Shown here piece after piece: positions 1 through 12,502 of a stretch of DNA of 64,000 nucleotides. The notes beneath the pieces were generated by a model that had not been told where the DNA came from, did no database searches, and worked only from the letters and a program-made list of their open reading frames with translations. Source of the stretch: Utricularia gibba (taxonomy: Eukaryota > Streptophyta > Magnoliopsida > Lamiales > Lentibulariaceae); assembly GCA_002189035.1 (NCBI GenBank), contig NEEC01000009.1:2666001-2730000 (forward strand), given 5' to 3'. Made by a program: the position numbers and the translations under genes. Numbering within the stretch: position 1 is the stretch's first letter; every line of letters begins with the position of its first letter.

Positions 1-3000
1 AAAGGCATGCTTTGTGACAAGATCACTGTCACAGTTCCCATTTTTTATTTTGTGATCGTGATGGACACCTCTGCCTGCTGATGGTACGGAATTATTATAT
101 GATGTCCCAGTATTGGATACCTTCGGTTTTAGTTTACCACGTTTCTTTGTCTTGCTGCTCCCCATAGCAACGCCATTTGTATGCCCATGAATTTTGTCCA
201 TCTTAAATGATTCCGTTTCTTCGACACCCTCAGCAAACGAAGCAAAATTATCATCTTCAGGCAACCAATATGGTGAGCCAAGCTCCTTAAGGTGGCCCAT
301 GGTCAATATGAACCTGTGGCCTTGAGGACACTCATGTTCAAATCCAACATATATGGAATCATGCTCCATTGAAATGTTCCTGGTCATTTTATCAACACCA
401 TTCATATTTGCAGGCGAAAATTTGTTGCTAATGCCGGTTTCTTGCCATGCTCTGTCAACCACAGTGGCCCTTTCGAATTTCCCAGAGCCTTGATTAGGAG
501 TGCTGCTGCTATGTTTCTCCATAACAAAAACTTGTGCACCCTGCAGCCCTACACCTTCTTTGCTGGCACCTACAGGAGACTTCCTATCCAAGAGTATACG
601 AAATGCTGAATTTGAAGCCGCAGGTCCAGCAACTACTTCAGCAAATGGTTTCCTCATTGTAAAGTTAGATACCGCCTTGGTGACAGAACCATCATTACTA
701 GTCTTTTGATTGATATCAGAGATCCTAAGCTTTCTTCCTAAGGCATCATCCACTGCACCAGCACCTACAGGAGCAGCATCAAATGAACGTGACCCCACAT
801 CATCAACAATTTCAACTTTGCTCATGGTGTCCCTTTCCATGCAGGGTTGCTGGGACGCAAATTTTGGTGAATGACTTGATTCATTAAGCTTCCCAAGATT
901 CAGAGTCCAACATTGAAGAAAATTCTGATTTTGACAAAAGCCGCTCTGCAGCAACCCCTTGGATGGTTTGTAGTACTTTGCACTACCAATACGAACTAAA
1001 CTCCATGGCAGTGGTTGTACATGCCCATCACATTTGGGCTCCGGCATTTGAATGGACGACAGAAATTGATCACATTCTGAAAATACACTGTATGTAACAT
1101 TTGCATTTTCGAAATCGAAGGGGTCAGGTCTCAGTTGTCTGGAACGACCACAAGCGCATGCATGGAGATACATGTATCCACTTGAATGAGGATTTCCTCC
1201 ATCATCAGGGGTATTATGCCTCTGATGGATGCAAGGTTTGTCAGTCAGACTGACTGCATCGCATAGCTGCCTTCCAGAAGTCCAAATAGAAGTACATTCA
1301 TCCTGCAATTTTGTAAGAAAAAGAGGCACAGATGGCCCCTTTACTATGGAGGAAAACGCATATAAGGCCCTCTTTAAATGCTCTTCATGTTGAGGACTAG
1401 GATAGAATGGGGAAGGTTATCCAAATAGACCTCCCTGGCAAGTGGATAAGACTTTTCACACCACCAAGTCGAAAATCTGGTGCTCAGCCCACTGCATTTC
1501 TTCATATGGGATATAGCCAATTCGTATGGTTCAGAAGATCCCAAACTTTCCCTTGATGCTAACACAAAACCTTCTTTCCCTGCCTTGCTAGATTCAACAG
1601 AACAAGATAAATCAGAATTGGATGACAATATTCTTTGCAAGATAACAAGAGAATAAGATGACCACGTATCAAAAGTGGGAAGGTCAGGATTAGTCACAAC
1701 GTTTCCAGATGAAGCTGGCATAGAAGGCACTGCAGAGGCTGAGGCAGCAGCGGCAGCAGCAGCAGCTACTATGCCACCACCCAGAGCAGAGGTTGTGCTG
1801 CTACTAGTAACCAAACCACCTTTGCCTCTCAAAAGACCAGACTGCCGTAAGATGAAATCCTTAATAGAGGCAACATCCTCTTTGTTAGTATTCTGTAGAT
1901 GGCTTCCAGTCAAAAGAGACTCCAGTGTTGTTTTTCCCTTCAATACTTCATCAACCAGGTGAACTGTAAAGTCAAGAGCTTCACCACTTTGAATTGAAAA
2001 AATATCTACAAGAGAAACGGCTCTTGATGCATCAAGAACAAACAAAGGGGCTGAAGAAGCAATAGCTCCACCCCTAACCCCAGGGTGACCACTTTCAAAA
2101 TTTGAAAGTGTTCGGCACTTCTTCATTGAAAATCGAATTTGTGCCTCGAGGGAAGATTGCAATTTCTTTTTAAAACCACCAACAGAATTCACAGCAGATT
2201 GTGATAGCATCATAGCTGGCTGAGGTCCCTTGGGAGTCGAGGATGGCCTAGTTGAAGTGCTCAAATTCGAATGTGCAGAGTTCCCTAATGTCTCTTCCAT
2301 ATTTCGACCATGCTGTGACTCATTGAAATCATCCAAAAAACAAAAAGCATAACCGGAGCATTTAGACTGGGTGAGGAAGCTGTCTGAGAACCTGACAGCA
2401 TAGTTAGGCCAGTTGAATCCTTTCTACTCAGTATCATTCGACCCCTAGACTGAGAAGGCTTGTCAGGCGATTCATTCAAAGCAAATGTTCTTGAATTAGC
2501 AGAAGAATGTGGGTGGGACACATTCTTTGGTCTTATAAATGGTGCAATTTTCAATTTAGCAGTTTGCAACACTCTAAACCTTTTCAACATTTGCATATCA
2601 AATCGAGATCCCTCTTGAATAAAAATCACTATGTGGCATACCTGCACAGACAAATAACACATTATTTCATAAACCATTCAAAAGGTCCCTATTGAACACA
2701 GAGTTCATTAATTAAGTTTATGCATACACTTGACGCATGGGAAAACACCTAAAACAAAAACTTGAGAGAAGAGAATGTGAATGAGTTGAGCTTACCAGGA
2801 ACATAAAAAGCAAGCCTTGAAGATCCGAAAATTCATGTTCATCCGTTAAGGGTTCAGACTCAAGACTGGTATCAAACAGTTCACCATCAGAAGAATACTG
2901 TAAATACACAAACCCCTGCTTGTCGTCATAATACCAACTCAAATTCCTGCCCTCAAGCCACTTCTTTACATCCTGATTAAATTTTTCTGGGTCAAATTGA

Positions 3001-4060
3001 AATGGAGTATCCAATCTCCCAGAGCCAAAGACATGACAATCAACTGTTTTGTTGATTAAGTGTGCAACATCATGGTGGTGTTTGCCAATGAATCCCACCA
3101 CTATAATACCGTTCTCAGAAGAACCCCCAGCTACGGCCTTGCCATTGAATCCTTCAGCTCCATGACTTGAGTTATCGTGCGAAGATTTTGTGGTGATGAA
3201 TGTGTTGTTAGCTATTACTACCTTGAACGGTTCCTGGAAGTTGTCACATGATTGTTTCACATAATAATGTACGACATTATCAAGTACTTCCAAGTGAAAA
3301 GCTTCAGACTTTGGATTTTGAAAAAAAAAAAAAAGCTTCAGACTTTGCTACAAAGTAATTTAAATTAAAACAATGCTCTGAAAAGTAGCATGTGAAACCA
3401 AGAAGAAACAATCTAATTCGAATGGGCAGTCAACCTATTGAAGATTACCTTTCCTTCTCCAATACCCGGGCAACTAGGCACACCTTCCATTGATACATCC
3501 ATGACATGAGAAGGAATCTGGGGTTTATAAATTTCACATTTACAAAATCACGGAATGCCAAATTAGAGCAAATGCAAAAAAAATGACAGAAGGCCAAAGA
3601 TAAAACAATGCAACTTAGGACTCCACCATGGTTCCAAAGCATACCCGAACATGAACTCCATATTGGTATTCCAAAATTTCTCACTTTAGAAGCAAGTTAT
3701 CATAAAAAAAAAACATAAACCCAGCTGCAATAGCAACACAGAACACACCAAACACTGGTCCAGTGTCATAAAAAAAACACCCCAACACCTCAAATGTACT
3801 CCGTGGCTAGCAACGATGGAATTCCGACTCCCACGCGGTGCTGAAACTGAAGTAGGTGAACATCAACTTACACAAGACTCCCACAGCATCACAAATGAAA
3901 ATCTTTTTGATGAAAATACTACATCAAAAATTAGGTTGAATTCCAAGTTCCGGACACAAATCAGCGATTTTACCTGCTCCCTCCCGACCACCTCTTCACA
4001 AGACGGCACAGGAATCACGAACCTCGGAGTTCCTGGTTCCCCATAATTCCTCGTACCCAA
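1..4060 (-). CDS. SMG8: SMG8-like nonsense-mediated mRNA decay factor (3' part outside window, two frameshifts)
   Basis: Plant member of the SMG8/SMG9 family, which in animals forms a complex regulating the SMG1 kinase in nonsense-mediated decay. Proposed exons: 3974-4060 (29 residues, ends at a GT donor), 2796-3308 and 2641 down to position 1, all joining in phase 0. Exon 2 carries the conserved GFIGK start of the domain and an NKTVDCHVFGSG stretch. Exon 3 has an alanine run near 1740-1770 and, close to the left edge, GFEHECPQGHRF, a hallmark of the family. The exon-3 frame changes twice, near 2335-2340 (six T on the coding strand) and near 1409-1412 (four C); each shift is mended by one extra base. 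From about 1404 to position 1 the frame stays open without a stop. The first exon and its join are inferred from phase only; the family assignment is strong. The product is either a recent pseudogene or, more likely, intact with sequence errors. Confidence 0.8.
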
Positions 4061-4584
4061 CTTCTGAGCAGAGGAGCCCGGAAAGAATTACGTTTCTTTT
4101 TTGCGTAAATTAGGTTAGGTTGGATTCCAAACAAATTTTTTATAAAAAAATGATTGAAAGAAAAATAAAGTATTTTTCAGAAAATTAAGGAGAACCAACT
4201 ATTCAAATATTTTTAGTTACCGAACCGCACAAAAACATTTTTTTATTTTTTATGATAAAAAAATTAAAATACTTAATTATGAAAACAGCATTTAAATAAT
4301 ATTTACTCATAGAGCTATATAAAAAACGAACAAATTTTATATTTACATCCATTTAAATTATTAAATATATTAATAGATTTCATTCGAAATTCTGGTTTTT
4401 CGATTAAGAGATAAGACAAGAGGGCCATTCCGTCTTTTTGATACATGACACCGGGCAACTGAAACGGGCAGTTGAACGGCGGCACTACACCACAGTGAGA
4501 AGTTCTACGGCGGCGGCAATTCAAGAAACCTATCGATCAAACCTATTCATCACTCAAAAACACAACAACACGTACCAAGTCCTA
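4061..4584. other. AT-rich spacer between SMG8 and FLK
   Basis: About 520 bases lie between the proposed SMG8 start and the stop of the FLK-like gene. They should hold the SMG8 promoter and leader and the FLK 3' untranslated region. The stretch 4080-4390 is strongly AT-rich with several A and T runs. I see no coding exon or repeat structure here. Confidence 0.5.
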
Positions 4585-7500
4585 CTAGTAGCCGTAGTTT
4601 GCACCGTAAAAATCACCCGTCGGAGCATACCCTTGCGTCGCAAGGTTGTTGGATGGTGCAGATGAAGAGGAATAAGGTGGACCATGAGACGAGTAGGGGT
4701 TGAGAACTTGGGTTGCGGCGGCGCCGCCGGGGATGTTCTGGGCATTGTTTACGGCATCAGCAATCGAGTTCTGTGCACCAAAATGAAGATCATCATTACG
4801 GTAGTGTGGGGTGCAGGATGAAGCAGCTGCCAGCAAGGGAGTACTTGGAAAAAAAAAAGAGATTGAAGGTGGATGGGAGTACTTGAATCAGTTGCTGAGC
4901 AGCTTGAACTTGTGAAGAAGAGCCATCAATTTCAACGGTCATCTCGCCAGGAACGCCTCTTGTTTCCTGAATCGCTATAGTGGCACCACTAGCACGCCGG
5001 ATGTAGCTGATGTTTGCACCATTCATGCCAATGATCACATCTGCATATAAAAGTGGAATTTGCATATTCTGGGTGACCTGCAGCGGAAGATTGATATGAA
5101 GGTCGTTAATGCACAGATAAGAAATGATTGATATGCACCCATGATTTTATCAGGGACAATCATATAGGCATTATGATGGAAAGATAGAAAAATATAGGCT
5201 CACCTTGGCAATCACGGCCTGTTGTGGCTGCATGCTAGGTGCGGTAATTCCAGAATCCCTCAGATAATTAGGTGGGACTCGAGACTGCATGCCTAAGGGA
5301 GAAATCTCAGAAGGGTAATTGTCAAACTGACGTGCAAGAGGATGGCCACCATGATTCAGAGGGAATGATGGGGAGGCGGACCCCAAGATTGAGACATCAG
5401 AGGTTCTCGAACACCAGGACGTTGCATCTACTCAAAAAATGTCAAACAGAGGTTCAATAAGTATGGGTAACAGATGTATCACTATGTGGATAATTCGTTA
5501 TCTGAAACTTGCCAGCATTTCAAACACTCCGATGATGCTTCGATCTACCAAGAATTTCCGAAGATGTGCGGCAATTAATTCAAGTGCTTTCTGCACACCA
5601 GCAGGTTCTCCGTGAATCTCTACGATGCTATCATCAGGCAGAGCGAACACAGGCAAGTTCTCTGCATAGAAGAGAGCTGAACAGAGTGAGATTGTTCTCA
5701 TTTATGTAACCAAGATTTATACAAACCACCTCATAGTTAATTACTTGAGTCGGAATTTGGTGAAATGCCTGCCTAATGCAGGTTAAATAGGCATAGCTGA
5801 ATTTTTAACTCATATAAAGAAATGATATTACACGTTGCCCTCATGCTTTTAGAATAGCAGAAATATGTAATGGTGTAAATCATCCACTGAATAAGTAAAA
5901 TGCAAAATGGGATCCAAATTTTAGGACGCATACGCAACAAAACACTGAAGGGTTAAAAAGGAGGCTTATGCAGATAAAAAAAAAAAAAAAAGAGAGAGAT
6001 GATAGATCAGCAATCAGTAAAATGCAAAATGAAATTCATCCCCCGTTCATTTGCAAAGAGAGAAAACATTTTTTGCACTCTCAAAAAAAAATTGGGTATT
6101 TGATAGCATGCTTACGTTCACCAAGAATTCTAATAGTACAGTGTGAATCATCCTGGATAGATTTTACTACGGCGCCCTGCTTCCCAATCAAGCTTCCCGC
6201 TTGAAGGCCTGCTACAAGGAGCCTTGTGCATATCTTTCCATTCCCAGCAATGGGTACATCTGTATCTGTTTCAATAATGTGTTTATGAATCTTTAGCAGA
6301 CCATCCACAGCAGGTGGATTAAGAAGATCCGGTTCCTCTTTTCCTGAAACAAGTACCTGAAAAGACACGAATCTGATAAGCCATGTGCAACCAGTAAGAT
6401 GCTTCTTCAACACAAACAAAAAGAACATTAAACAAACTTATATTTAATGACCAGGCACCAAATAACTTAATTTTTTTTAATCAACATTCCTTCATGGACT
6501 ACAAATGTTAGAATTGTGCTTGGAGCAGAATACCAACCAACACTTTCTTACAGAAAAGAAAAACCCGACCTCCATTATAGTATAGATGATAATAAAGATG
6601 GCAATGATAGCAATTTTACCAAAACCTAACTACAGGATTAAAAACTCACAAAATTATAAGCAGTCACCTAGCAAAAAATATCTATATTTTCATTGTTTTC
6701 AGTTCTTGTATCTAGTTATGAAATCATCCTGGTTTCGCAAATGTGTGGAGGAGGGGAGGGGCATTTTACCGGTTCTTATAATGATCAAATAAACTCTTCA
6801 CTGGTTTTAAATTGCAGAAAAACTTTAGTTCTTTCAGTTGGTAAAAGGTCCCGTTTGCCATTTTCAACCTCTAATGTACTTTCCACGGCAAATTTCAAAA
6901 ACTCGAGCAACACGCCAATGTACCAAGTTCTCAAGTTACAAGATATAGAGCAATGCCTCTTAGGTACAGATGTCTCTCAGTTTCCAATCTGAGGTGAAAT
7001 AATCAGATGACCAGTTCAGAAGGTGCAAAAGGTCAACATGGTATAGATTTCTCTTCATACACAATCTGAATAGGTAATCAGATGGCCACCAGAAAATGTA
7101 CTGTTTACCACTGAAAACGCTGCAGTCAGAAGCTTTACTCTTCAGGTTTGAAGCTACTTGAATGATTGAAATCTTGCTAAAACTTGCATATACCTGCATC
7201 CATTCATCTGATCACCATAATAAGAGATTTCTATCTTCAGAAACCTGATTGTCTTGATTTTAAGGGTGTGGGCAATTAACTACTATATTCTTTCCAGATA
7301 TATTAGCATTATCAAGGATAGGCTGTGGATACAACTATATTTGTTCGGAAAGATGTTCTTTCAATCTCCAAAGTCAAGAACGGTTGTGATATTCTCAAGT
7401 TTCGTTACTCCAGGGGTTATGTTTAAATAGAAATTTCCAACAATTTCATAATATATAAAATTTATTATTCCAGCAGAAATGGCAATCTATTCCACTATTA

Positions 7501-8102
7501 GAAAAATGCACAAGGTAACGATAGCACCTAAATCACCAAATACTGCAGCAGTTAACACACCTGAATCCAATCACCCACTATAAGAAGAAACGTAATGCAC
7601 CATGAAACAAATTAATTAAGAAGCACATGCAGAACCCTAAGAGCGTGATACCAGAAGGAAATCGATGATTTACTAGAAGCCCAAAGAGAGAATAAAAGGA
7701 GATTTTGATGCTCACTGTTCGTTCTGCAGAACCCGGTGGACCATCAAGAATTTTAATTCGAGCCTTCGTTTCCTCACAAATTTTCTTAATGTATTCTCCC
7801 TTACGGCCAATGATCCCACCAACCTTCTGCACAGGAACCACCAACCTAAACACATTCTCTCCAGGCCACCCAGGCCATCGTACTTTCTCAGCTGAAAAAT
7901 CATTTTTTTCACCGACTAATTCTTCATACGAATCAGTTTTTTCTGGAAAACTGTTATCCGGAGATGTACAGGTCTGGGGTATAAACTCTTCAGGTGGAGA
8001 ACTATCACGCTCGTTTTCTTCGGAAGGATGAAACTCCTCAGGAATGCTCTCTGTACCCGCAAAATCATTCAACTCTTGCACCTCAATATCTTCTTCGGCC
8101 AT
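4585..8102 (-). CDS. FLK: FLK/PEPPER-like triple KH-domain RNA-binding protein
   Basis: Three-KH protein of the Arabidopsis FLK/PEPPER group, nuclear RNA-binding regulators of flowering time (via FLC) and of floral organ identity. Exons: 7716-8102, 6116-6356, 5513-5661, 5204-5427, 4883-5077 and a last exon ending at 4585. An acidic N-terminus and the signature WPGWPGE precede KH1 (GXXG loop GRKG), KH2 (GKQG) and KH3 (GMNG). The C-terminus is rich in Ser, Tyr and Gly. Intron 3 has a GC donor (5512-5511) supported by the conserved FEM-MQ join. Exon 4 is 224 bases and needs one more base between its WGPP and NHGG segments; candidates are the four-base runs at 5370-5373 and 5381-5384. The join to the last exon is unresolved: the apparent gap is only about 40-56 bases and the phase does not close. 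An AG just before the ATG suggests a 5' untranslated intron. Confidence 0.85.
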
Positions 8103-8782
8103 ATTCTGAAAGGCCGCCGACCATAAGGCTCAGAATAGAAACCAAAATTAACTAAACTTACAAAAAGATAAACCGTGAAGCCAAGTCACGGTGTCCGAAT
8201 CTATCTGAAACAATGCCAAATTGAGAAAGCATCTAAAAATCGAACTTCCAAGAAAGAGACCCCAGAAAGTGGTGCACAAAATTCAAATTTTTTTGGTTCT
8301 ACAAAACACAGATAACAGTGCAATCAACCATACAATAAAAACCCATAAACAAACGCATTCTGAATCCGAAAGGACGCCTCCGCTGACACATGTTCGCACA
8401 AGATGACAAAAAGCGAAGAAAGAAACCCTAAAAACACGCGAAACTACAAGAAGCACTCTAAATTTATGATGCAGAAACATGAACACTTACACAATCCCCC
8501 GTTCGACGTCTGGGATCACCAATCAGCCGCTCGCTGGATTGGAACAGCACGGCACCAGAAGCGGCGAGATGAAGCGGCCTGCTTACCCTCCGCTTTTACT
8601 CTCCTCCCACTTACCTGCTCCCGTTTCGTACTCCTTTTCTTTTTATAGAAAAAACATTTTTTCTTTTTTTTTTACCATAAAAAACATAATTTATTATTTA
8701 ATCAAAATATTATATTATAACATAATTTATTAAAAATAAAAGGTTTTAATTTTCAATATCTTACACAAAAAAGGGCAGTCAT
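8103..8782. other. FLK 5' leader with probable intron, and AT-rich gap
   Basis: On the minus strand a CTTTCAG acceptor sits right next to the FLK start codon and a GTAAGTG donor lies near 8487, so a 5' untranslated intron of about 380 bases is likely, with transcription starting around 8600-8640. The block 8640-8770 is AT-rich and holds nothing coding; it separates FLK from the 3' end of the GT90 gene. Confidence 0.5.
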
Positions 8783-10701
8783 CTAACTTATATCTGGAAT
8801 GGCATTGGGAAGGGAGCAGGGCAAAGATGGAGATGGCGACGCAGTAGACTTCCTCAGCCATTCCCTCTGCCTCTCATTAGCAAAGCAAAGCACAGTCTCT
8901 TCACATACTTGAAAGGTGGATGACGGCCGAGCCGGCTTGAACGTCTGTAGCTTCGAGTACTCCGTTAGCAGATGATACATGTAATCGTAGACACGATCCA
9001 TGTTCAGGGTTGCCATGAATTCCTGCGCTGCTCTCCCTATGGCCTCGGCCTGAGGTTATGTATGCAACGAGAGGTAATGAGAGGGAGCAGATGATCCAAA
9101 CAGGAGGAGTTTTTGTGAGGGTTGTATACCTCGTAGGAGTGTGTGTTGCCCCAATCAACTGCTGTTTTGATTTCATGGCAGATGTCGTAGGATGGGATCG
9201 GCAAGTAGTTCTTCTCAGGGATGAGGCCTCGGCTTAGGAAGTCTTGGTACTCGGGTGATATTATCAGAGGACATGATCCACAGGCTAAGATGTACTTCAA
9301 GCTTACAGACCAGGCATACCCTTCTGCATAGATCTTGTATCTGATAAGAACCAGGGATAAATGTTACAGAACGGTGCCAAAAAGAGCAGGCAACATGGAG
9401 CTCTGGAAGTTGTGAAATTTACCTGTAATCACATTGGGTTGCTAGCTTCGAGTCCTTGAAGCCTTCTCTTATTGCTGCGTCCCAGTCCTGACGATTGAGC
9501 AATGCTCCATGAACTTTTCTAACTACTCAAGAAACTGAACTAAAAAGCATCGTCTCCAAAAACATTATCTTTTTTGAAGTGATTGAATGCTTAAAATACG
9601 TTGAGAAGACAATTTGGTGCAGGAAAGGAAGGCAACATCTCCACTGCCAACTTTTTCTCCCAGAATTCATTAAAAGGGTACCTGAATCATGATCTGAGCC
9701 CTCCAGTTTCTAGAATGGTTGCACTGAAGAAGTTCCAATCTAATAGGAGATACGACACCGGGGTTGCCTTTCCAGTAAGCCAAGGGCCATTTCCTTCCCC
9801 AGCTTCTTCTCTTAGATCCTTGCTTAATGCTCTGAAACTCCTCATCCCATGGCGCAATGTTGATTTCTGACCTGTCTTCAAGCAACACTCAAACTTCAAC
9901 TGATTACAAAAACCAAATATCAAAGGAAATGCAAGCAAAACGTGGATCTTTACCATCCCCAAAAGGACCAATCAGGGAAAGGAATGTCCAAGTGATCCGG
10001 TGAAGTACAGTACCGGAAAAGCGGCAGAAGCTTAGAAGTATCGTCGGTTCTATTAATTGTGGGCTTATCCATACAATCGAACATCAAATCGACGTCGGGA
10101 ATCATTCCCGGAAACCGCCGCAGGAGCTGGAGAAACCCCCAAACCGTAAACATCGCGCGGCTCTGTACGCAAGCGTAGTAGAATTCAACGTACAGTTTCC
10201 CACTAATTATCACCACCCGAAAAGCCGCCCATTGCTTTGCCGCCATTACGTGGTCAATCGAAATCTTGGAATCTGCCCACGGTTCCAAATCATGAAAAAT
10301 GCTCCCGAAGAAATCAGGACACTGCATCGCCGACTGATCGGGCTTAAAATCGACGGTTTCCGCAGTGCGATTGCAGGATAAATAGATGCATTTGAACATC
10401 GTGGAAGCGGTGGAGTATTTCGAAACGGGTTCACGTATTTCGGCGGGGAAAATGTGCCATGGAGTGGGCTCGAGGTTATGCCCAGCAATCGTCTTCGTTT
10501 GGGTGATGAAACTGAACACCTTCAATCGTCGAACGAGAATCAATCACATAAATGACGTTAATGCACGAAAAAAAAACATTGAAGTAAACTCACCTGGAAG
10601 AGCAGGAGCAACGGTAAGCCACAGAGAGCGATGAGAAGAAGGGGACGAGGGACGAAATCCAGGGCGCGGGCCTGGCCCCGGACTGTGGAGAAAAGCCGCA
10701 T
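8783..10701 (-). CDS. GT90 (CAP10/DUF821) protein O-glucosyltransferase, rumi homologue
   Basis: Glycosyltransferase family 90 protein of the plant group annotated as O-glucosyltransferase rumi homologues; animal Rumi adds glucose to EGF repeats in the ER, while the plant substrates are not settled. Exons: 10594-10701, 9954-10519, 9682-9871, 9423-9487, 9130-9340 and 8783-9049, together 1407 bases or 468 residues with every phase closing. I chose the ATG at 10701 because it gives a Leu-rich signal anchor (residues about 20-36) that splices in frame to the conserved NLEPTPWH block; a longer overlapping reading frame in this exon lacks such an anchor. Other family blocks are PDWSFWGW, KRRSWGR-LAYWKGNP, TQCDYRYKIYAEGYAWS, KYILACGS and VDWGNTH. 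A type II Golgi or ER membrane enzyme is expected. Confidence 0.9.
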
Positions 10702-11139
10702 CGGAGAAGGCTCGTCGGAGAGATTCTGCCTCCGATGAATCAGAAGAATACCGTTGGGTGGCCACGCCTGGCGAGTTCATAGGACATGGAAAACAAACTT
10801 GAAGGCGCAGCATAACAGAAAAAGGCCGTACTGCGGAATTATTTAATATTTACAAAAAACAAATTCCCCAAAAAATTATTAATAATATTCCAAATATTTC
10901 CAAATAAAAAGTCTAACTAAAAGATTATCTGACATGACATGCATTAAAAAAAAATACGATTTTGATTTTATAAATATAAAATAAAAAACTTAAAAACGAA
11001 AATAAAATAGCAGCCATTCAGACGTCATAAAGATGCAGGTGACGTCATGCTTCACGCAGAATAAAAATATAAAAGTCAACCACAGAAAGCTGAAATGGGA
11101 GGAGTGAGCTCCTAACGCCAAAGTTACAGCAAGAGAAAA
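10702..11139. promoter_or_regulatory. Divergent intergenic region between GT90 and bHLH genes
   Basis: About 440 bases serve as the upstream region of two genes transcribed away from each other. The part 10840-11010 is AT-rich. Two GACGTCA-type sequences occur, near 11021 and 11041, and could be bZIP sites for the bHLH gene; this is inference from the core sequence alone. Confidence 0.4.
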
Positions 11140-12235
11140 ATGAAGGAGGCTGCAGGTTTCGAGAACGGAACCACCGATGACGATCCTTTCTGGGACTTGG
11201 ACTTCACGCCGGAGGACAGCTTCGAGTGTGTCGACGACGTTTTGACGGCCGGAGATTGTTTTCTTTCCCCGGCGGCGTTGTCCGGGACCGGCTCCTCGCC
11301 GCAGGACGAAGGGGGAGCCATCGACGAATTGTTACCCACTCGAGCGTCGAAGACCACGAAGAAGAAGAAGAAGGTATGCGAGAGAACCCATCGATCGAGA
11401 AGTTCGGCGACGGAGTGCCGACGGAGGAGCAGAATGAGAGATGATCTCTATGTTCTGCGTTCCTTAGTGCCCAACATCACCAAGGTAATTCTCTGGTCAA
11501 ATTAACCAGGCATCTCCCTTCTTCCAAAACCCTGTGTTGCTCACTGCAGATGGACAAAGCTTCGATAGTCGGGGATGCAATACTGTACTTGCAAGAACTG
11601 CAGATGCAGGCAAATGACCTCAGGGTGGAGATCTCTACCCTTGAAGCATGTAATGTATTCCCACCATCACTCGGTCGCCTTGCCAAGAACTACTCACCAT
11701 CTCTACATCCCATTAACAGCAAAATCTACCAGGTAACATTCCAAGGTTTTTCCACACAGTAGATGAACGGCAATCATATCAGTTGAATTCGCAACGTGAA
11801 GAAACTTCAGTAGGTTTAGGATGGATGATGAAGTTATCTTCTTGTTGTTGATGGGTATTTTGTGGGGCTGCGGATTGCAGATTGATGTAGTTCCGATATC
11901 GAAAACCGAGTACTACGCGAGAATCCTGTCGAGCAGAGGAAAATGCGTAGCTGCATTTCTCCACAAGGCCCTCCATTCACTCACGAGTATAAGTATCCAG
12001 GCTTCTCAGCTGGCTGCCTCCCAAGACAAGTACTCCTTCACTCTCACCTTCACAGTAAGCGTTTTCATATCTCTCTCGCGCTCTGCCGGTTCAATTCTGC
12101 TCTCTATCTCTTTCTCTGTAGGTTATCGGTACAACTGTGCAGGTGAATGAAGGGGAAGTGGAAGGAGGGCCACGATACTTGAAGCTTTGGCTTGGAAGTG
12201 CCCTCGTGCTCGAGGGGTTCGAGGTTGAGTTGTAA
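11140..12235 (+). CDS. FIT/FER-like bHLH transcription factor
   Basis: Resembles the FER/FIT (bHLH29) group that controls iron-deficiency responses in roots. Exons: 11140-11484, 11550-11732, 11881-12054 and 12122-12235, all phase 0, giving 271 residues. An acidic N-terminus leads to a lysine run, then the basic region and helix-loop-helix, including LRSLVPNITKMDKASIVGDAI, which straddles the first intron as expected. The C-terminal ACT-like part ends in LKLWLGSALVLEGFE, matching the end of FER-type proteins. The basic region reads TECRRRSR where FIT-type proteins usually have SERRRRGR, so one DNA-contact arginine is replaced by cysteine while the glutamate that reads the E-box is kept. Orthology to FIT itself is likely but not certain. 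Confidence 0.85.
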
Positions 12236-12502
12236 GTTTGTTCAGTATATCATACAAATGAAAATAAAATATTTAAATTTATAAGAAATTATAAATCATT
12301 ATAATATATCGAATACTATATTTTATAATATGATACAGTTTATTTGAAATTAATGTATACTCGTTTCATATTATTAAATAGATCTCATATTTCATACCAC
12401 AACAAACCCATAATCTGGATACTTGGGGAATAAGACAGGAAGAACAGCAGAAACTAAAGCATCAAACTGCAACACACTGTAACAAATGACCAAACTCGGA
12501 AA

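Noticed and set aside
3445-3684. Minus-strand frame upstream of SMG8 exon 2
   Set aside because: Hydrophobic and Cys-rich with no SMG8 similarity; it lies inside the inferred first intron and the phase of exons 1 and 2 closes without it.
10544-10813. Longer start frame for the GT90 gene (MLRLQVCF...)
   Set aside because: It would end in phase 1 at the donor and cannot join exon 2 in frame, and it lacks a membrane anchor. The ATG at 10701 in another frame gives a Leu-rich anchor and closes the phase.
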